Part shown: positions 42,233 through 52,052 of the stretch, one piece after another
Layout: the number at the start of each line of letters is the position of its first letter
Numbering within the stretch: position 1 is the first letter of the stretch
NCBI RefSeq assembly: GCF_000799165.1
Contig: NZ_JUGF01000002.1
Coordinates: 992,001-1,056,000 of the forward strand
Direction: 5' to 3'
Length of the DNA stretch: 64,000 nucleotides
From: Methylotenera versatilis 7
Lineage (GTDB): Bacteria; Pseudomonadota; Gammaproteobacteria; Burkholderiales; Methylophilaceae
Position numbers and translations under genes: made by a program
Notes under the pieces: model-generated
What the model saw: only the letters and a program-made list of their open reading frames with translations
Told to the model about the DNA's origin: nothing
The model's database searches: none

Positions 42233-42505
42233 ATGACAGACGTTAAATTAGCGGAATCTACTAAAGTAGTACGTAGCCTTAATGGCCGTGTAGTGAGCGA
42301 TAAGATGGATAAAACTGTAACGGTTTTAGTTGAGCGCAAAGTGAAACACCCATTAATCGGTAAAGTGGTTGTGAAATCGAATAAATTCCATGCGCATGAT
42401 GAAGAAAACGTATGTAAAGAAGGCGATTTAGTGACGATTACTGAATCACGCCCATTGTCAAAAACAAAGACATGGGTTGTTAGCAAGGTTAATACAAAAG
42501 CGTAG
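42233..42505 (+). CDS. rpsQ: 30S ribosomal protein S17
   Basis: A 90-residue OB-fold primary binding protein of 16S r[23 protein letters not shown] and [13 protein letters not shown] are characteristic. Last gene of the S10 block; a 211-base gap with a hairpin and promoter follows. Confidence 0.97.
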   Translation: MTDVKLAESTKVVRSLNGRVVSDKMDKTVTVLVERKVKHPLIGKVVVKSNKFHAHDEENVCKEGDLVTITESRPLSKTKTWVVSKVNTKA

Positions 42506-42508
42506 TAA

Positions 42509-42549
42509 TTATTGCGTAGCAAAGCGATTTTGGCCTTGCTACGCAATAA
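42509..42549 (+). terminator. Hairpin at the S10/spc boundary
   Basis: A perfect 14-bp stem, TTATTGCGTAGCAA / TTGCTACGCAATAA, with a 13-base loop, 4 bases after the rpsQ stop. There is no clean T-run, so it may be a weak terminator or an mRNA-stability element. Confidence 0.5.
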
Positions 42550-42565
42550 GTTTGTAAGTTATAAT
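42536..42565 (+). promoter_or_regulatory. Candidate spc promoter (rplN)
   Basis: TTGCTA (42536-42541), 18 bases, TATAAT (42560-42565). The -35 box lies in the right arm of the preceding hairpin. About 150 bases of structured leader follow, including GGTACT (42578) and AGTACC (42625), which can pair. Confidence 0.5.
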
Positions 42566-42716
42566 GTTGGACTTTTCGGTACTCGTGAATTCTTGGTTAG
42601 TAGTTTCTAAGATTCATAAAAGCTAGTACCCCAATACTGACCGTGGTCTACTGGCCGTTTTGATTAAATTCATGCGGCTGGTGTTGGTTTAACGGATTAA
42701 GTTGGAGATTATTCTC

Positions 42717-43085
42717 ATGATTCAAATGCAATCTCGGCTAGAAGTTGCCGATAACACAGGTGCGCGTTCAGTTCAGTGCATTAAAGTGTTGGGTGGCTCA
42801 AAACGTCGTTACGCTGGTATAGGCGACATCATCAAGGTTAGCATCAAAGATGCTGCTCCGCGTGGTCGCGTAAAAAAAGGCGAAGTTTATAGTGCTGTTG
42901 TGGTGCGTACTGCCAAAGGCGTACGTCGTCCAGATGGTTCTTTAGTTAAATTCGATGCTAACGCAGCCGTTTTACTTAATAGTAAATTAGAGCCGATTGG
43001 TACGCGTATTTTTGGCCCGGTAACTCGTGAATTACGTACTGAAAAATTCATGAAAATTGTTTCTCTTGCACCTGAAGTGCTGTAA
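42717..43085 (+). CDS. rplN: 50S ribosomal protein L14
   Basis: L14 forms an intersubunit bridge. 122 residues from ATG 42717, giving the canonical [16 protein letters not shown]; an in-frame TTG at 42702 overlaps the Shine-Dalgarno TTGGAGA and was rejected. First gene of the spc block. Confidence 0.98.
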   Translation: MIQMQSRLEVADNTGARSVQCIKVLGGSKRRYAGIGDIIKVSIKDAAPRGRVKKGEVYSAVVVRTAKGVRRPDGSLVKFDANAAVLLNSKLEPIGTRIFGPVTRELRTEKFMKIVSLAPEVL

Positions 43086-43101
43086 GGGATAAGGACAATA
43101 T

Positions 43102-43419
43102 ATGAGCAAAATTCATAAAGGCGACCAGGTCGTTTTAAATACAGGTAAAGATAAAGGTAAGCGTGGCGTTGTGCTTAACGTGCTTGAGTCTGGACATGTG
43201 GTTGTTGAAGGTCTTAACGTTGCTAAAAAGCACGCTAAACCGAATCCGGCAAAAGGTGTTACTGGCGGAATTATCGCTAAAGAAATGCCGATCGATATTT
43301 CTAACGTTGCATTATTTAATAACGCAACACAAAAAGCTGACCGTGTAGGTTACAAGATTTTGAAAGACGGCAAAAAAGTGCGCGTATTCAAATCTAACGG
43401 CGAAGCAGTGGACGCATAG
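43102..43419 (+). CDS. rplX: 50S ribosomal protein L24
   Basis: An assembly-initiator protein of 105 residues with the N-terminal KOW motif [17 protein letters not shown] and [13 protein letters not shown]. 16 bases after rplN. Confidence 0.97.
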   Translation: MSKIHKGDQVVLNTGKDKGKRGVVLNVLESGHVVVEGLNVAKKHAKPNPAKGVTGGIIAKEMPIDISNVALFNNATQKADRVGYKILKDGKKVRVFKSNGEAVDA

Positions 43420-43427
43420 GATAAATC

Positions 43428-43967
43428 ATGGCGCGCTTAAAACAATTTTACAAAGACTCTGTTGTTAAAAGTATGACGGAGCAATTTGGGTACACTTCTG
43501 TCATGCAGGTGCCTCGCATCGAAAAGATCACTCTAAATATGGGTGTGGGCGAAGCGGTTGCTGATAAAAAAGTGATGGAAAATGCAGTTGGCGATATGGA
43601 GAAAATTGCTGGTCAAAAAGTAATTGTGACCAAGGCAAAGAAATCTGTTGCAGCATTTAAAATTCGTGATGACTATCCTGTTGGCTGCAAAGTTACCTTA
43701 CGTCGCGAGCGTATGTATGAATTTTTAGATCGTCTCGTTACAGTTGCAATTCCTCGCATCCGGGATTTCCGTGGTATTTCTGCGAAATCATTTGATGGTC
43801 GCGGTAATTACAATATGGGTGTTAAAGAGCAGATCATATTCCCGGAAATTGAATATGACAAAATTGACGTGATTCGCGGTATGAATATTACGATTACTAC
43901 AACGGCAAAAACAGACGAAGAGGCCAAGGCATTGTTGGCTGCGTTTAGTTTTCCTTTTAGGGGTTAA
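43428..43967 (+). CDS. rplE: 50S ribosomal protein L5
   Basis: L5 binds 5S rRNA and contacts S13. 179 residues, with [32 protein letters not shown] and the C-terminal [18 protein letters not shown]. Confidence 0.98.
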   Translation: MARLKQFYKDSVVKSMTEQFGYTSVMQVPRIEKITLNMGVGEAVADKKVMENAVGDMEKIAGQKVIVTKAKKSVAAFKIRDDYPVGCKVTLRRERMYEFLDRLVTVAIPRIRDFRGISAKSFDGRGNYNMGVKEQIIFPEIEYDKIDVIRGMNITITTTAKTDEEAKALLAAFSFPFRG

Positions 43968-43970
43968 GAC

Positions 43971-44276
43971 ATGGCAAAAACATGTATGACAGAACGCGAA
44001 TCTAAACGTCGCGCAACAGTTGCAAAATTCGCTGATAAGCGTGATGCGTTAAATGTAATTATCAACGATCAAAATGCAACATTAGAGGATCGTCGTGAAG
44101 CGCGTTTAAAATTACAAGCTTTACCACGCAATTCTAGCCCAGTGCGCTTGCGTAACCGCTGCGCATTAACAGGTCGCCCACGTGGTGTTTTCAGTAAATT
44201 TGGTATCGGTCGTAGCAAATTGCGCGATTTGATGATGAGTGGCCAAGTGCCAGGCGTCACCAAAGCTAGCTGGTAA
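43971..44276 (+). CDS. rpsN: 30S ribosomal protein S14 (long, zinc-free form)
   Basis: S14 belongs to the 30S head. 101 residues, the long form without the CxxC pair of the zinc type; [17 protein letters not shown] and a C-terminal [11 protein letters not shown] are canonical. Three bases after rplE. Confidence 0.97.
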   Translation: MAKTCMTERESKRRATVAKFADKRDALNVIINDQNATLEDRREARLKLQALPRNSSPVRLRNRCALTGRPRGVFSKFGIGRSKLRDLMMSGQVPGVTKASW

Positions 44277-44290
44277 CGGAGGAATAAATT

Positions 44291-44686
44291 ATGAGTATGA
44301 GTGATCCGATTGCCGATATGCTAACGCGTATTCGTAACGCACAAAGTGTTAACAAGTTGTCAGTTGCTATGCCTGCTTCAAAGCTGAAAAGTGCAATTGC
44401 TGCTGTATTAAAAGATGAAGGTTATATTGATGATTTTGCGGTAAGTGCAAATGATGGTAAGCCATTGTTAAGCATCAGCCTGAAATATTATGCTGGCCGC
44501 CCAGTAATTGAGAAGATTGACCGCGTAAGTAAGCCAGGTCTTCGCATTTACAAAGGCTCAGACAATATACCTAAAGTAATGAATGGTCTTGGTGTGACAA
44601 TTATGTCTACATCCAAGGGTGTAATGACAGATCGTAAAGCACAAGCAGCCGGTATCGGTGGCGAAGTGTTGTGCGTAGTGGCTTAA
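44291..44686 (+). CDS. rpsH: 30S ribosomal protein S8
   Basis: S8 binds helix 21 of 16S rRNA and represses the spc operon in E. coli by binding near rplE. 131 residues; [14 protein letters not shown] and [20 protein letters not shown] are present. ATG at 44291 or 44297. Confidence 0.98.
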   Translation: MSMSDPIADMLTRIRNAQSVNKLSVAMPASKLKSAIAAVLKDEGYIDDFAVSANDGKPLLSISLKYYAGRPVIEKIDRVSKPGLRIYKGSDNIPKVMNGLGVTIMSTSKGVMTDRKAQAAGIGGEVLCVVA

Positions 44687-44696
44687 GGAGAAGCAA

Positions 44697-45230
44697 ATGT
44701 CACGTGTTGCTAAAAATCCGGTCGCTATCCCAGAAAAAGTAGAAGTAGTATTAAGTGCCAATAGTATTACAGTCAGTGGGCCTTTGGGTAAATTAACTCA
44801 GCCATTAACTGGCGCTGTTGATTTAAAGCGTGAAGGTGAAACAATTACATTCACTGCTGCGAATGATACTAAGCACTCTAGTGCAATGTCTGGTACGTTG
44901 CGTGCGCTTGTTGCTAATATGGTTCAAGGTGTTTCAGTTGGTTTTACTCGTAAACTTACGTTGGTAGGTGTGGGTTATAAAGCCAATGCGCAAGGCGCAG
45001 TATTAAATTTAGAGCTTGGTTATTCACATCCGCTAAATCACAAAATGCCAGTTGGCGTAACGGTGGCAACACCAACACCAACCGAAGTGATCTTAACTGG
45101 TTACGACAAACAAGTGGTTGGTCAAGTTGCTGCACAAATTCGTTCTTATCGTGCTCCTGAGCCTTATAAAGGCAAAGGTGTTCGTTATGCAGATGAAGTG
45201 GTTGCAATTAAAGAAACCAAGAAAAAATAA
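44697..45230 (+). CDS. rplF: 50S ribosomal protein L6
   Basis: L6 lies near the sarcin-ricin loop. 177 residues in two repeated domains; SRVAKNPVAIP and the C-terminal YRAPEPYKGKGVRYADE are typical. Confidence 0.98.
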   Translation: MSRVAKNPVAIPEKVEVVLSANSITVSGPLGKLTQPLTGAVDLKREGETITFTAANDTKHSSAMSGTLRALVANMVQGVSVGFTRKLTLVGVGYKANAQGAVLNLELGYSHPLNHKMPVGVTVATPTPTEVILTGYDKQVVGQVAAQIRSYRAPEPYKGKGVRYADEVVAIKETKKK

Positions 45231-45247
45231 GTAGATAAGGTCAAACT

Positions 45248-45601
45248 ATGAACAACGTAGATAATCGCTTACGCCGTGCACGTAAAACCCGTGCCAAAAT
45301 TGCTGAGCTAAAAGTGACACGTTTAAGCGTGCATCGTACTAATACGCACATTTATGCGCAAATTATTGCTGAAACCGGCGATAAAGTATTGGCGAGCGCT
45401 TCAACAGTTGAAGCGGATGTACGCAAAAAAGTTAAGAATGGTGGCAACGTAGAAGCAGCTGCCGCTATTGGTAAATTAATTGCTGAAAAGGCGAAAAAAG
45501 CGGGTATTACTACTGTGGCTTTTGATCGTTCAGGCTACAAATACCATGGTCGTATCAAGGCGTTAGCAGATGCTGCGCGTGAAAACGGCCTGTCATTCTA
45601 A
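45248..45601 (+). CDS. rplR: 50S ribosomal protein L18
   Basis: L18 binds 5S rRNA. 117 residues; an Arg/Lys-rich N-terminus ([12 protein letters not shown]) and the C-terminal [20 protein letters not shown] are characteristic. Confidence 0.97.
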   Translation: MNNVDNRLRRARKTRAKIAELKVTRLSVHRTNTHIYAQIIAETGDKVLASASTVEADVRKKVKNGGNVEAAAAIGKLIAEKAKKAGITTVAFDRSGYKYHGRIKALADAARENGLSF

Positions 45602-45616
45602 GAAGCGAGACAGATA

Positions 45617-46126
45617 ATGGCTAGAGAAATCGAACAACAACAGCAAACCGATGGTTTGCGTGAAAAAATGATCACTGTAAACCGCGTCAGTAAAACGGTT
45701 AAAGGTGGTCGTATTATGAGTTTCGCAGCATTGACTGTTGTCGGTGATGGCGATGGCGCTGTTGGCATGGGTAAAGGCAAAGCGCGTGAAGTGCCGGTTG
45801 CTGTACAAAAAGCCATGGATGAAGCGCGTCGCGGCATGCTTAAAGTCAATTTGAATAACGGTACTTTGCATCATGCAGTTACCGGTGTTCATGGCGCGGC
45901 TAAGGTGTTTATTCAGCCAGCTTCTGAAGGTACTGGTATTATTGCCGGTGGTGCGATGCGCGCTATTTTTGAAGTGATGGGTGTAACAAACGTTGTTGCA
46001 AAATGTATTGGCTCAACGAATCCTTACAATTTAGTGCGCGCAACATTGAACGGTTTAGAATCAATGAATACGCCATCAGAAATCGCCGCTAAACGTGGTA
46101 AATCAGTAGAAGAAATTAGAGGCTAA
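45617..46126 (+). CDS. rpsE: 30S ribosomal protein S5
   Basis: S5 works in decoding fidelity and the mRNA channel. 169 residues, with the S5 double-stranded RNA-binding fold [14 protein letters not shown]-like segment ([18 protein letters not shown]) and [16 protein letters not shown]. Confidence 0.98.
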   Translation: MAREIEQQQQTDGLREKMITVNRVSKTVKGGRIMSFAALTVVGDGDGAVGMGKGKAREVPVAVQKAMDEARRGMLKVNLNNGTLHHAVTGVHGAAKVFIQPASEGTGIIAGGAMRAIFEVMGVTNVVAKCIGSTNPYNLVRATLNGLESMNTPSEIAAKRGKSVEEIRG

Positions 46127-46128
46127 TC

Positions 46129-46326
46129 ATGGCTAAAGCAAAAGTAGAAGCGTCAACCATTAAAGTGACGTTGGTTAAAAGTGTGATTGGTCGTATTGAG
46201 TCACATAGAGCGACAGTAAAAGGCTTAGGTCTACGTCGCATACGCCACACTGTGGAGTTGCAAGATACACCAGCAATTCGCGGCATGATTAACACAGTTG
46301 GTTATCTATTAAAGGTAGAAGGATAA
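46129..46326 (+). CDS. rpmD: 50S ribosomal protein L30
   Basis: A 65-residue protein; [20 protein letters not shown] and the [14 protein letters not shown] end identify it. Its stop overlaps the rplO start by one base. Confidence 0.96.
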   Translation: MAKAKVEASTIKVTLVKSVIGRIESHRATVKGLGLRRIRHTVELQDTPAIRGMINTVGYLLKVEG

Positions 46327-46766
46327 TGCAATTAAATACAATTAAGCCTGCAGAAGGCGCTAAAAAAGCTGCTCGCCGTGTGGGTCGTGGTATTGGTTCT
46401 GGCTTGGGTAAAACAGCTGGACGTGGTCACAAAGGCCAAAAGTCACGTACTGGCGGTTTTCATAAAGTGGGCTTCGAGGGCGGTCAAATGCCTTTGCAAC
46501 GCCGTTTGCCAAAACGTGGTTTTAGGTCGCTGACTAAAGCGGATACTGCTCACGTACGTACGTCAGAATTAAATAACTTACCAGTTGATGTGATTGACTT
46601 GTTGGTGTTGAAGCAAGCTAACGTCGTATCCGGTAATGTTTTGGCTGCTAAAGTGTTTTTGTCTGGCGAAATTACTAAAAAACTTAACTTAACTGGTTTG
46701 TTGCTGACTAAAGGCGCACGCGCCGCAGTTGAAGCAGCTGGCGGTAAAGTTGTAGACGCTGAATAA
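46326..46766 (+). CDS. rplO: 50S ribosomal protein L15
   Basis: A late-assembly 50S protein of 146 residues; the basic, Gly-rich N-terminus ([20 protein letters not shown]) and [17 protein letters not shown] are typical. Confidence 0.98.
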   Translation: MQLNTIKPAEGAKKAARRVGRGIGSGLGKTAGRGHKGQKSRTGGFHKVGFEGGQMPLQRRLPKRGFRSLTKADTAHVRTSELNNLPVDVIDLLVLKQANVVSGNVLAAKVFLSGEITKKLNLTGLLLTKGARAAVEAAGGKVVDAE

Positions 46767-46788
46767 ATTATTAGATTAGAGAATCGTA

Positions 46789-48108
46789 TTGGCTCAAGAT
46801 AGTCTTTTAGGTGCGGTAGGTAAAATGAGTGAGCTGAAAAGCCGCTTATGGTTTGTGTTGGGCGCTTTGGTTGTGTACCGCTTAGGTGCACATATTCCAG
46901 TTCCTGGCATTGATCCTACCGTATTGAAGCAATTATTTGATTCGCAAAGCGGTGGCATCTTGGGCATGTTCAACATGTTCTCCGGTGGCGCGTTATCTCG
47001 CTTTACGGTGTTTGCGTTAGGAATTATGCCGTACATTTCTGCATCTATTATTATGCAGTTAATGTCAGTTGTTTCTCCGAAAATGGAGCAACTTAAAAAA
47101 GAAGGCGAAGCTGGTAGACGTACCATTACTAAATATACGCGCTATGGCACAGTCGTCTTGGCAACATTTCAAGCTCTTGGCATTGCTATTGCACTTGAGG
47201 GGCAGGCTGGTCTAGTTTTAGAGCCTGGTATGGCTTTTAGATTGACAGCAGTAGTGACGCTAGTCAGTGGAACAATGTTTTTAATGTGGTTGGGCGAACA
47301 AATCACTGAGCGCGGTATTGGTAATGGTATTTCTATTATTATCTTTGCTGGTATTGTTGCTGGCTTGCCACACGCAGTAGGATCAACATTGGAATTGGCT
47401 AGAACGGGTGCGTTCTCAATACCATTGGTGATGTTCTTGTTTGTTGCAATATTACTGGTGACAGCGTTGGTTGTTTTTGTTGAACGTGGTCAACGTAAAA
47501 TTACAGTGAACTATGCTAAGCGCCAAGTCGGTAATAAAGTGTATGGTGGCCAAACAACGCATCTACCATTGAAGCTGAATATGGCTGGTGTGATCCCACC
47601 AATTTTTGCTTCAAGCATTATTTTGTTCCCAGCGACTTTGGCTGGTTGGTTCGGCAGTAGTGAAAGATTGTATTGGTTGAAAGACATCAGTAACGTATTA
47701 TCGCCAGGGCAACCAATCTACATTTTGTTTTTTGCAGCAGCGATTATATTTTTCTGTTTCTTTTATACGGCATTGGTATTTAACCCAAAAGAAACAGCTG
47801 ATAACTTGAAGAAAAGCGGTGCGTTTGTACCAGGTATTCGTCCAGGTGATCAAACCGCAAAGTACATCGATAGAATCATGGGGCGACTCACATTAATTGG
47901 TGCTTTTTATATTACTTTAGTTTGTTTGCTACCAGAGTTCTTGATTTTGAAGTTTAATACACCGTTCTATTTTGGCGGTACGTCATTGTTAATTATCGTT
48001 GTCGTCACAATGGATTTCATGACGCAAGTGCAATCACATTTAATGTCTCATCAATATGAGGGATTGCTTAAAAAAGCTAATTTTAAAGGTAGCGCCGGGG
48101 CGCGATAG
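46789..48108 (+). CDS. secY: Preprotein translocase subunit SecY
   Basis: SecY is the ten-helix channel of the Sec translocon, partner of SecE at 20663. 439 residues. The start is TTG at 46789, giving [19 protein letters not shown] as family members begin; the next ATG at 46825 would drop the conserved amphipathic N-terminus. [14 protein letters not shown] and the cytoplasmic [14 protein letters not shown] loop are present. Confidence 0.97.
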   Translation: MAQDSLLGAVGKMSELKSRLWFVLGALVVYRLGAHIPVPGIDPTVLKQLFDSQSGGILGMFNMFSGGALSRFTVFALGIMPYISASIIMQLMSVVSPKMEQLKKEGEAGRRTITKYTRYGTVVLATFQALGIAIALEGQAGLVLEPGMAFRLTAVVTLVSGTMFLMWLGEQITERGIGNGISIIIFAGIVAGLPHAVGSTLELARTGAFSIPLVMFLFVAILLVTALVVFVERGQRKITVNYAKRQVGNKVYGGQTTHLPLKLNMAGVIPPIFASSIILFPATLAGWFGSSERLYWLKDISNVLSPGQPIYILFFAAAIIFFCFFYTALVFNPKETADNLKKSGAFVPGIRPGDQTAKYIDRIMGRLTLIGAFYITLVCLLPEFLILKFNTPFYFGGTSLLIIVVVTMDFMTQVQSHLMSHQYEGLLKKANFKGSAGAR

Positions 48109-48117
48109 CTTTGAGGT

Positions 48118-48336
48118 ATGGCAAAGGAAGGCTGCATTGAATTGCAAGGAGAGGTTCTAGAAAACCTCCCGAATGCGACTTTTAAAGTGAAGCTGGAAAA
48201 TGGTCATACAGTATTAGGTTATATCTCTGGAAAAATGCGAATGCACTATATTCGGATATTGCCAGGTGATAAGGTGACAGTTGAAATGACACCTTATGAT
48301 TTAACAAGAGCGCGGATTACTTTCCGGGTTAAGTAA
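48118..48336 (+). CDS. infA: Translation initiation factor IF-1
   Basis: A 72-residue OB-fold factor that blocks the A site at initiation. [20 protein letters not shown] and [16 protein letters not shown] are canonical. In betaproteobacteria infA commonly lies between secY and rpmJ, as here. Confidence 0.97.
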   Translation: MAKEGCIELQGEVLENLPNATFKVKLENGHTVLGYISGKMRMHYIRILPGDKVTVEMTPYDLTRARITFRVK

Positions 48337-48382
48337 GTTTAAAAGTAAGTTATTTGAAAATTAAGTAGTGTAGGGGTTGATT

Positions 48383-48496
48383 ATGAGAGTTCGTGCATCA
48401 GTAAAAGCATTGTGCCGCAATTGTAAAGTTGTTCGTCGTCGTGGTGTGGTACGTATCATTTGTACGGATCCACGTCATAAACAACGTCAAGGTTAA
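48383..48496 (+). CDS. rpmJ: 50S ribosomal protein L36 (zinc-binding form)
   Basis: A 37-residue protein beginning [17 protein letters not shown]. Cys11, Cys14, Cys27 and His32 form the zinc site, so this is the C+ form. GTAGGGG 9-15 bases upstream is the nearest purine-rich site. It lies between infA and rpsM. Confidence 0.96.
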   Translation: MRVRASVKALCRNCKVVRRRGVVRIICTDPRHKQRQG

Positions 48497-48537
48497 ATTG
48501 TTTAGAACAGTTTGGTATTTGGTTGATTTTTTAGAGA

Positions 48538-48566
48538 TTGAAAAAACAAGTACAAGCTGTTAAAAT
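48538..48566 (+). promoter_or_regulatory. Candidate alpha operon promoter (rpsM)
   Basis: TTGAAA (48538-48543), 17 bases, TAAAAT (48561-48566), each box matching consensus at 5 of 6. It lies in the 125-base rpmJ-rpsM gap. Confidence 0.65.
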
Positions 48567-48621
48567 TTAAGGCTTTTTATTTTTGGTCGCTACAAGTTGC
48601 GATTTGTTTTGGAGTTAAAGT

Positions 48622-48984
48622 ATGGCTCGTATTGCTGGGGTTAATATCCCGAATAATAAACATGCAGAAATCGCATTAACAGCGATTTTTGGTATTGGTC
48701 GAAATACAGCACAAAAGATTTGTTCAGCTGCTGGTATTGCAGTGAGTACTAAAATCAAAGATCTGAACGATGCTGATGTAGAAAAGTTGCGTGATGAAGT
48801 TGCGAAAGTAAAAGTAGAAGGCGATTTACGTCGTGAAGTATCTATGAATATTAAGCGCTTGATGGACTTAGGCTGCTATCGTGGTGTGCGTCATCGCCGT
48901 GGCTTACCGGTTCGCGGTCAACGCACCAAAACCAATGCGCGTACGCGTAAAGGCCCAGTTAAAGCAATTAAACAAGCTAAATAA
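48622..48984 (+). CDS. rpsM: 30S ribosomal protein S13
   Basis: S13 forms head-to-50S bridges. 120 residues; [13 protein letters not shown], the [11 protein letters not shown] helix and [20 protein letters not shown] are typical. First gene of rpsM-rpsK-rpsD-rpoA-rplQ. Confidence 0.98.
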   Translation: MARIAGVNIPNNKHAEIALTAIFGIGRNTAQKICSAAGIAVSTKIKDLNDADVEKLRDEVAKVKVEGDLRREVSMNIKRLMDLGCYRGVRHRRGLPVRGQRTKTNARTRKGPVKAIKQAK

Positions 48985-49046
48985 TTAGTTGTTTGATTTT
49001 ATTAAGATTCGTTTTAAGTAAGACTTATAGGTAAGGACTGTACAAC

Positions 49047-49436
49047 ATGGCAAAAGCTAATGTACGCGTAAGAAAAAAAGTTAAAAAGAATATTGCTGAG
49101 GGCATTGCCCACGTGCACGCTTCATTTAACAACACAATTATTACAATTACTGATCGTCAAGGTAATGCACTTTCATGGGCTACTTCAGGCGGTCAAGGTT
49201 TTAAAGGCTCACGTAAGAGTACGCCATTTGCTGCACAAGTTGCTGCAGAGGTTGCTGGTAAATCAGCACAAGAGTCTGGTGTGAAGAATTTAGAAGTGCG
49301 CATTAAAGGTCCTGGCCCTGGTCGTGAATCTGCCGTACGTGCACTTAATGCTGCTGGTTTTAAAATCACGAGCATTACCGATGTGACGCCAGTGCCGCAC
49401 AACGGTTGCCGTCCGCCTAAAAAACGTAGAATTTAA
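49047..49436 (+). CDS. rpsK: 30S ribosomal protein S11
   Basis: S11 lies on the 30S platform. 129 residues; [19 protein letters not shown] and the C-terminal [15 protein letters not shown], with the Asn that forms isoaspartate in E. coli, are present. Confidence 0.98.
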   Translation: MAKANVRVRKKVKKNIAEGIAHVHASFNNTIITITDRQGNALSWATSGGQGFKGSRKSTPFAAQVAAEVAGKSAQESGVKNLEVRIKGPGPGRESAVRALNAAGFKITSITDVTPVPHNGCRPPKKRRI

Positions 49437-49495
49437 ATTAAGCAGAATATAAATTTCGTCGTATTTAAGCGAAAAAAGATTACAGGAGAATTACT

Positions 49496-50125
49496 TTGGC
49501 TAGAAACTTAGACCCTAAATGCCGTCAGTGTCGCCGTGAAGGTGAGAAATTATTTTTAAAAGCTGAAAAATGCTTTACTGATAAGTGCGCAATTGAAAAG
49601 CGCAATTTCCCACCAGGACAACATGGTCAACGTCGTAACTCACGTCTATCTGACTACGGTGTACAGTTACGTGAAAAACAAAAAGTACGTCGTATTTATG
49701 GCGTATTGGAAGGTCAATTCCGTAGCTATTATGCAGAAGCTGATCGCCAAAAAGGTATTACTGGTGAGAACTTATTGCAATTACTGGAGTGTCGTTTAGA
49801 TAACGTTGCGTTCCGTATGGGTTTGGGTGGTTCACGTACTGAGTCACGCCAGATTGTGCGTCACAACAGTATTCTGGTGAATGGTAAACGTGTGAATATT
49901 CCGTCATACCAAGTAAAAGCGGGTGACGTGGTTTCTGTAGCTGAAGCCTCAAAAACACAATTACGTATTAAAGGTGCCTTAGACGCTGCAGCACAACGCG
50001 GTTTTCCAGCATGGCTGGAAGTGGATGTGAAAGCTTTCACAGGTACATTTAAATCTAAACCACAGCGTGATGATTTGCCTTCAACCATTAACGAATCATT
50101 GGTCGTTGAGTTGTATTCTAAGTAA
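49496..50125 (+). CDS. rpsD: 30S ribosomal protein S4, zinc-binding form
   Basis: S4 is a primary 16S rRNA binder and represses the alpha operon in E. coli. 209 residues. It carries Cys9, Cys12, Cys26 and Cys31, a complete zinc-site set as in the Thermus protein, which E. coli S4 lacks; [11 protein letters not shown] follows. The start is TTG at 49496 with CAGGAGA upstream and no ATG alternative. The S4 domain ([18 protein letters not shown]) is intact. Confidence 0.97.
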   Translation: MARNLDPKCRQCRREGEKLFLKAEKCFTDKCAIEKRNFPPGQHGQRRNSRLSDYGVQLREKQKVRRIYGVLEGQFRSYYAEADRQKGITGENLLQLLECRLDNVAFRMGLGGSRTESRQIVRHNSILVNGKRVNIPSYQVKAGDVVSVAEASKTQLRIKGALDAAAQRGFPAWLEVDVKAFTGTFKSKPQRDDLPSTINESLVVELYSK

Positions 50126-50185
50126 TTAGTAGTTAACTAATTATCTTAGCAAAAACCTACTCACCCAATTACGTCAAGGAATTTT

Positions 50186-51172
50186 ATGCAAAACAACCCA
50201 ACTGAATATTTAAAGCCACGTGTAGTCGACGTAGAGGTGATTACACCTCTACGCGCTCGCGTAACGCTTGAGCCAATGGAGCGCGGTTTTGGTTATACGC
50301 TAGGTAACGCATTGCGCCGTGTTTTATTGTCATCTATTCCTGGCTTTGCTATCACTGAAGTTAAGATTGATGGCGTCGTACATGAGTATTCAACTATTGA
50401 TGGCGTACAAGAAGATGTAGTGGATATTCTACTTAATCTTAAAGGTGTCGCCCTAAAGTTAAACAATAAATCAGAAACAATTTTAACGCTAAATAAAACT
50501 ACTGAAGGTGTAGTGACGGCCGGCGATTTTGATTCTGGCCATGATGCTGAAATCGTTAATCCAAATCATGTAATTGCACACTTAACAAAAGGTGGCAAAC
50601 TGAATTTGGAAGTAAAAGTGGAAATGGGTCGTGGTTATCAACCTGTTCCTGCGCGTCAAAAAAATGATGAAGAAGATCGTGTTCTTGGCTTCATTATGGT
50701 GGATGCATCATTCAGTCCAATCAATAAAGTGAGCTATCAAGTGGAAAGTGCGCGTGTTGAACAACGTACTGACTTAGATAAGCTAATTATGGATGTTGAG
50801 ACAAATGGTGTGATTGAGCCAGAACAAGCGATTCGTGATGCTGCGCGCATCCTGATCGGTCAATTGTCGGTATTTGCCAACTTAGAAGGTTCGCCTAATG
50901 AAGTTGAAGTGAAATCTGCACCACAAGTTGATCCGATTTTATTGCGCCCAGTGGATGATTTAGAGTTAACAGTACGTTCAGCTAACTGCTTAAAAGCTGA
51001 AAATATTTTCTACATTGGTGATTTAATTCAACGTAGTGAAAATGAACTATTAAAAGCCCCTAATCTAGGTCGCAAATCTTTAAATGAAATTAAAGATGTA
51101 TTGGCAACTAAAGGCTTAACATTAGGCATGAAGTTAGAAAACTGGCCGCCAGTTGGCCTAGAAAAAGCTTAG
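50186..51172 (+). CDS. rpoA: DNA-directed RNA polymerase, alpha subunit
   Basis: Alpha nucleates polymerase assembly and contacts UP elements. 328 residues: N-terminal domain to about 230 ([20 protein letters not shown]), a linker, and the C-terminal domain (about 245-325) with [16 protein letters not shown] and [14 protein letters not shown]. It precedes rplQ, the standard order. Confidence 0.98.
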   Translation: MQNNPTEYLKPRVVDVEVITPLRARVTLEPMERGFGYTLGNALRRVLLSSIPGFAITEVKIDGVVHEYSTIDGVQEDVVDILLNLKGVALKLNNKSETILTLNKTTEGVVTAGDFDSGHDAEIVNPNHVIAHLTKGGKLNLEVKVEMGRGYQPVPARQKNDEEDRVLGFIMVDASFSPINKVSYQVESARVEQRTDLDKLIMDVETNGVIEPEQAIRDAARILIGQLSVFANLEGSPNEVEVKSAPQVDPILLRPVDDLELTVRSANCLKAENIFYIGDLIQRSENELLKAPNLGRKSLNEIKDVLATKGLTLGMKLENWPPVGLEKA

Positions 51173-51226
51173 TCAAAAGCGTAATCAAGCATACGCTTAA
51201 TATTAAAAGAAACTTAAGGAATTACT

Positions 51227-51616
51227 ATGCGTCACGGTAATAGCAATCGTAAATTAAATCGTACCAGCAGCCATCGTGCGGCGATGTTTCGCAACATGTC
51301 AGTGTCTTTGTTACGTCACGAAATCATTAGAACGACTTTGCCAAAAGCAAAAGAGTTGCGCAAGTTCGCAGAGCCATTGATTACATTGGGTAAAGATGCA
51401 ACTTTAGCAAATCGTCGTTTGGCTTTTAGCCGTTTACGCGATCGTGATATCGTAGGTAAATTATTTGGTGAACTTGGCCCACGTTACCTTGCGCGTAATG
51501 GCGGTTATTTACGTATCCTGAAATGTGGTTTCCGTAATGGCGACAACGCGCCAATGGCTTTGGTTGAATTGGTCGATCGTCCAGATCCAAGTGCTGAAGC
51601 AGTTTCTGCGGAGTAA
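51227..51616 (+). CDS. rplQ: 50S ribosomal protein L17
   Basis: Last gene of the ribosomal superoperon. 129 residues, beginning [37 protein letters not shown] is typical. A strong terminator follows. Confidence 0.98.
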   Translation: MRHGNSNRKLNRTSSHRAAMFRNMSVSLLRHEIIRTTLPKAKELRKFAEPLITLGKDATLANRRLAFSRLRDRDIVGKLFGELGPRYLARNGGYLRILKCGFRNGDNAPMALVELVDRPDPSAEAVSAE

Positions 51617-51630
51617 TTAAACTAAGCATC

Positions 51631-51661
51631 AAAAAAGCCAGCAATATGCTGGCTTTTTTGT
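51631..51661. terminator. Terminator after rplQ (bidirectional)
   Basis: AAAAAAGCCAGCA, loop ATA, TGCTGGCTTTTTT: a 13-bp perfect stem with A- and T-runs on both sides, suited to end rplQ and the convergent minus-strand gene at 51680. Confidence 0.95.
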
Positions 51662-51679
51662 TATCTACCCTAACTTTAT

Positions 51680-51922
51680 CTAGTCGCGTAGGAATAGCGC
51701 GATATCGTTTAGATTAAAAGGCCAGCCAAGTTCGGCATTCGTATCTAAACGTTTTAATACTGGTATGCGTAAACCATATTGCAATAAGAGTTGGTCATCC
51801 TCTGTAATCTCGATTATTCTCACTGGTTTGATTGCTGATTCAATCAATAATGCTTCGGCTAACTCACATAGATGGCAGTACGAAGTGCTGTATAAATAAA
51901 GTTCTTTAGGCAAGATAATCAT
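51680..51922 (-). CDS. Glutaredoxin family (DUF836-like) protein
   Basis: An 80-residue thioredoxin-fold protein. The N-terminal LYLYSTSYCHLCELAEALL holds a CHLC dithiol motif (Cys16 and Cys19), and GLRIPVLKR supplies the cis-Pro loop. Such small proteins are common in proteobacteria, and their substrates are not known to me. It is convergent with rplQ and divergent from mgtE. Confidence 0.8.
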   Translation of the reverse strand: MIILPKELYLYSTSYCHLCELAEALLIESAIKPVRIIEITEDDQLLLQYGLRIPVLKRLDTNAELGWPFNLNDIALFLRD

Positions 51923-52052
51923 TTTCGATAATGGGCATAATTCAAACTTATTATAAATGTTTAATTTGTATTAAATACACGATTAACAGACTATCACTGC
52001 GCAAAATAAATCATAATAACGCCTAATGTTGTAATCAGTTGCAGGACTTTGC

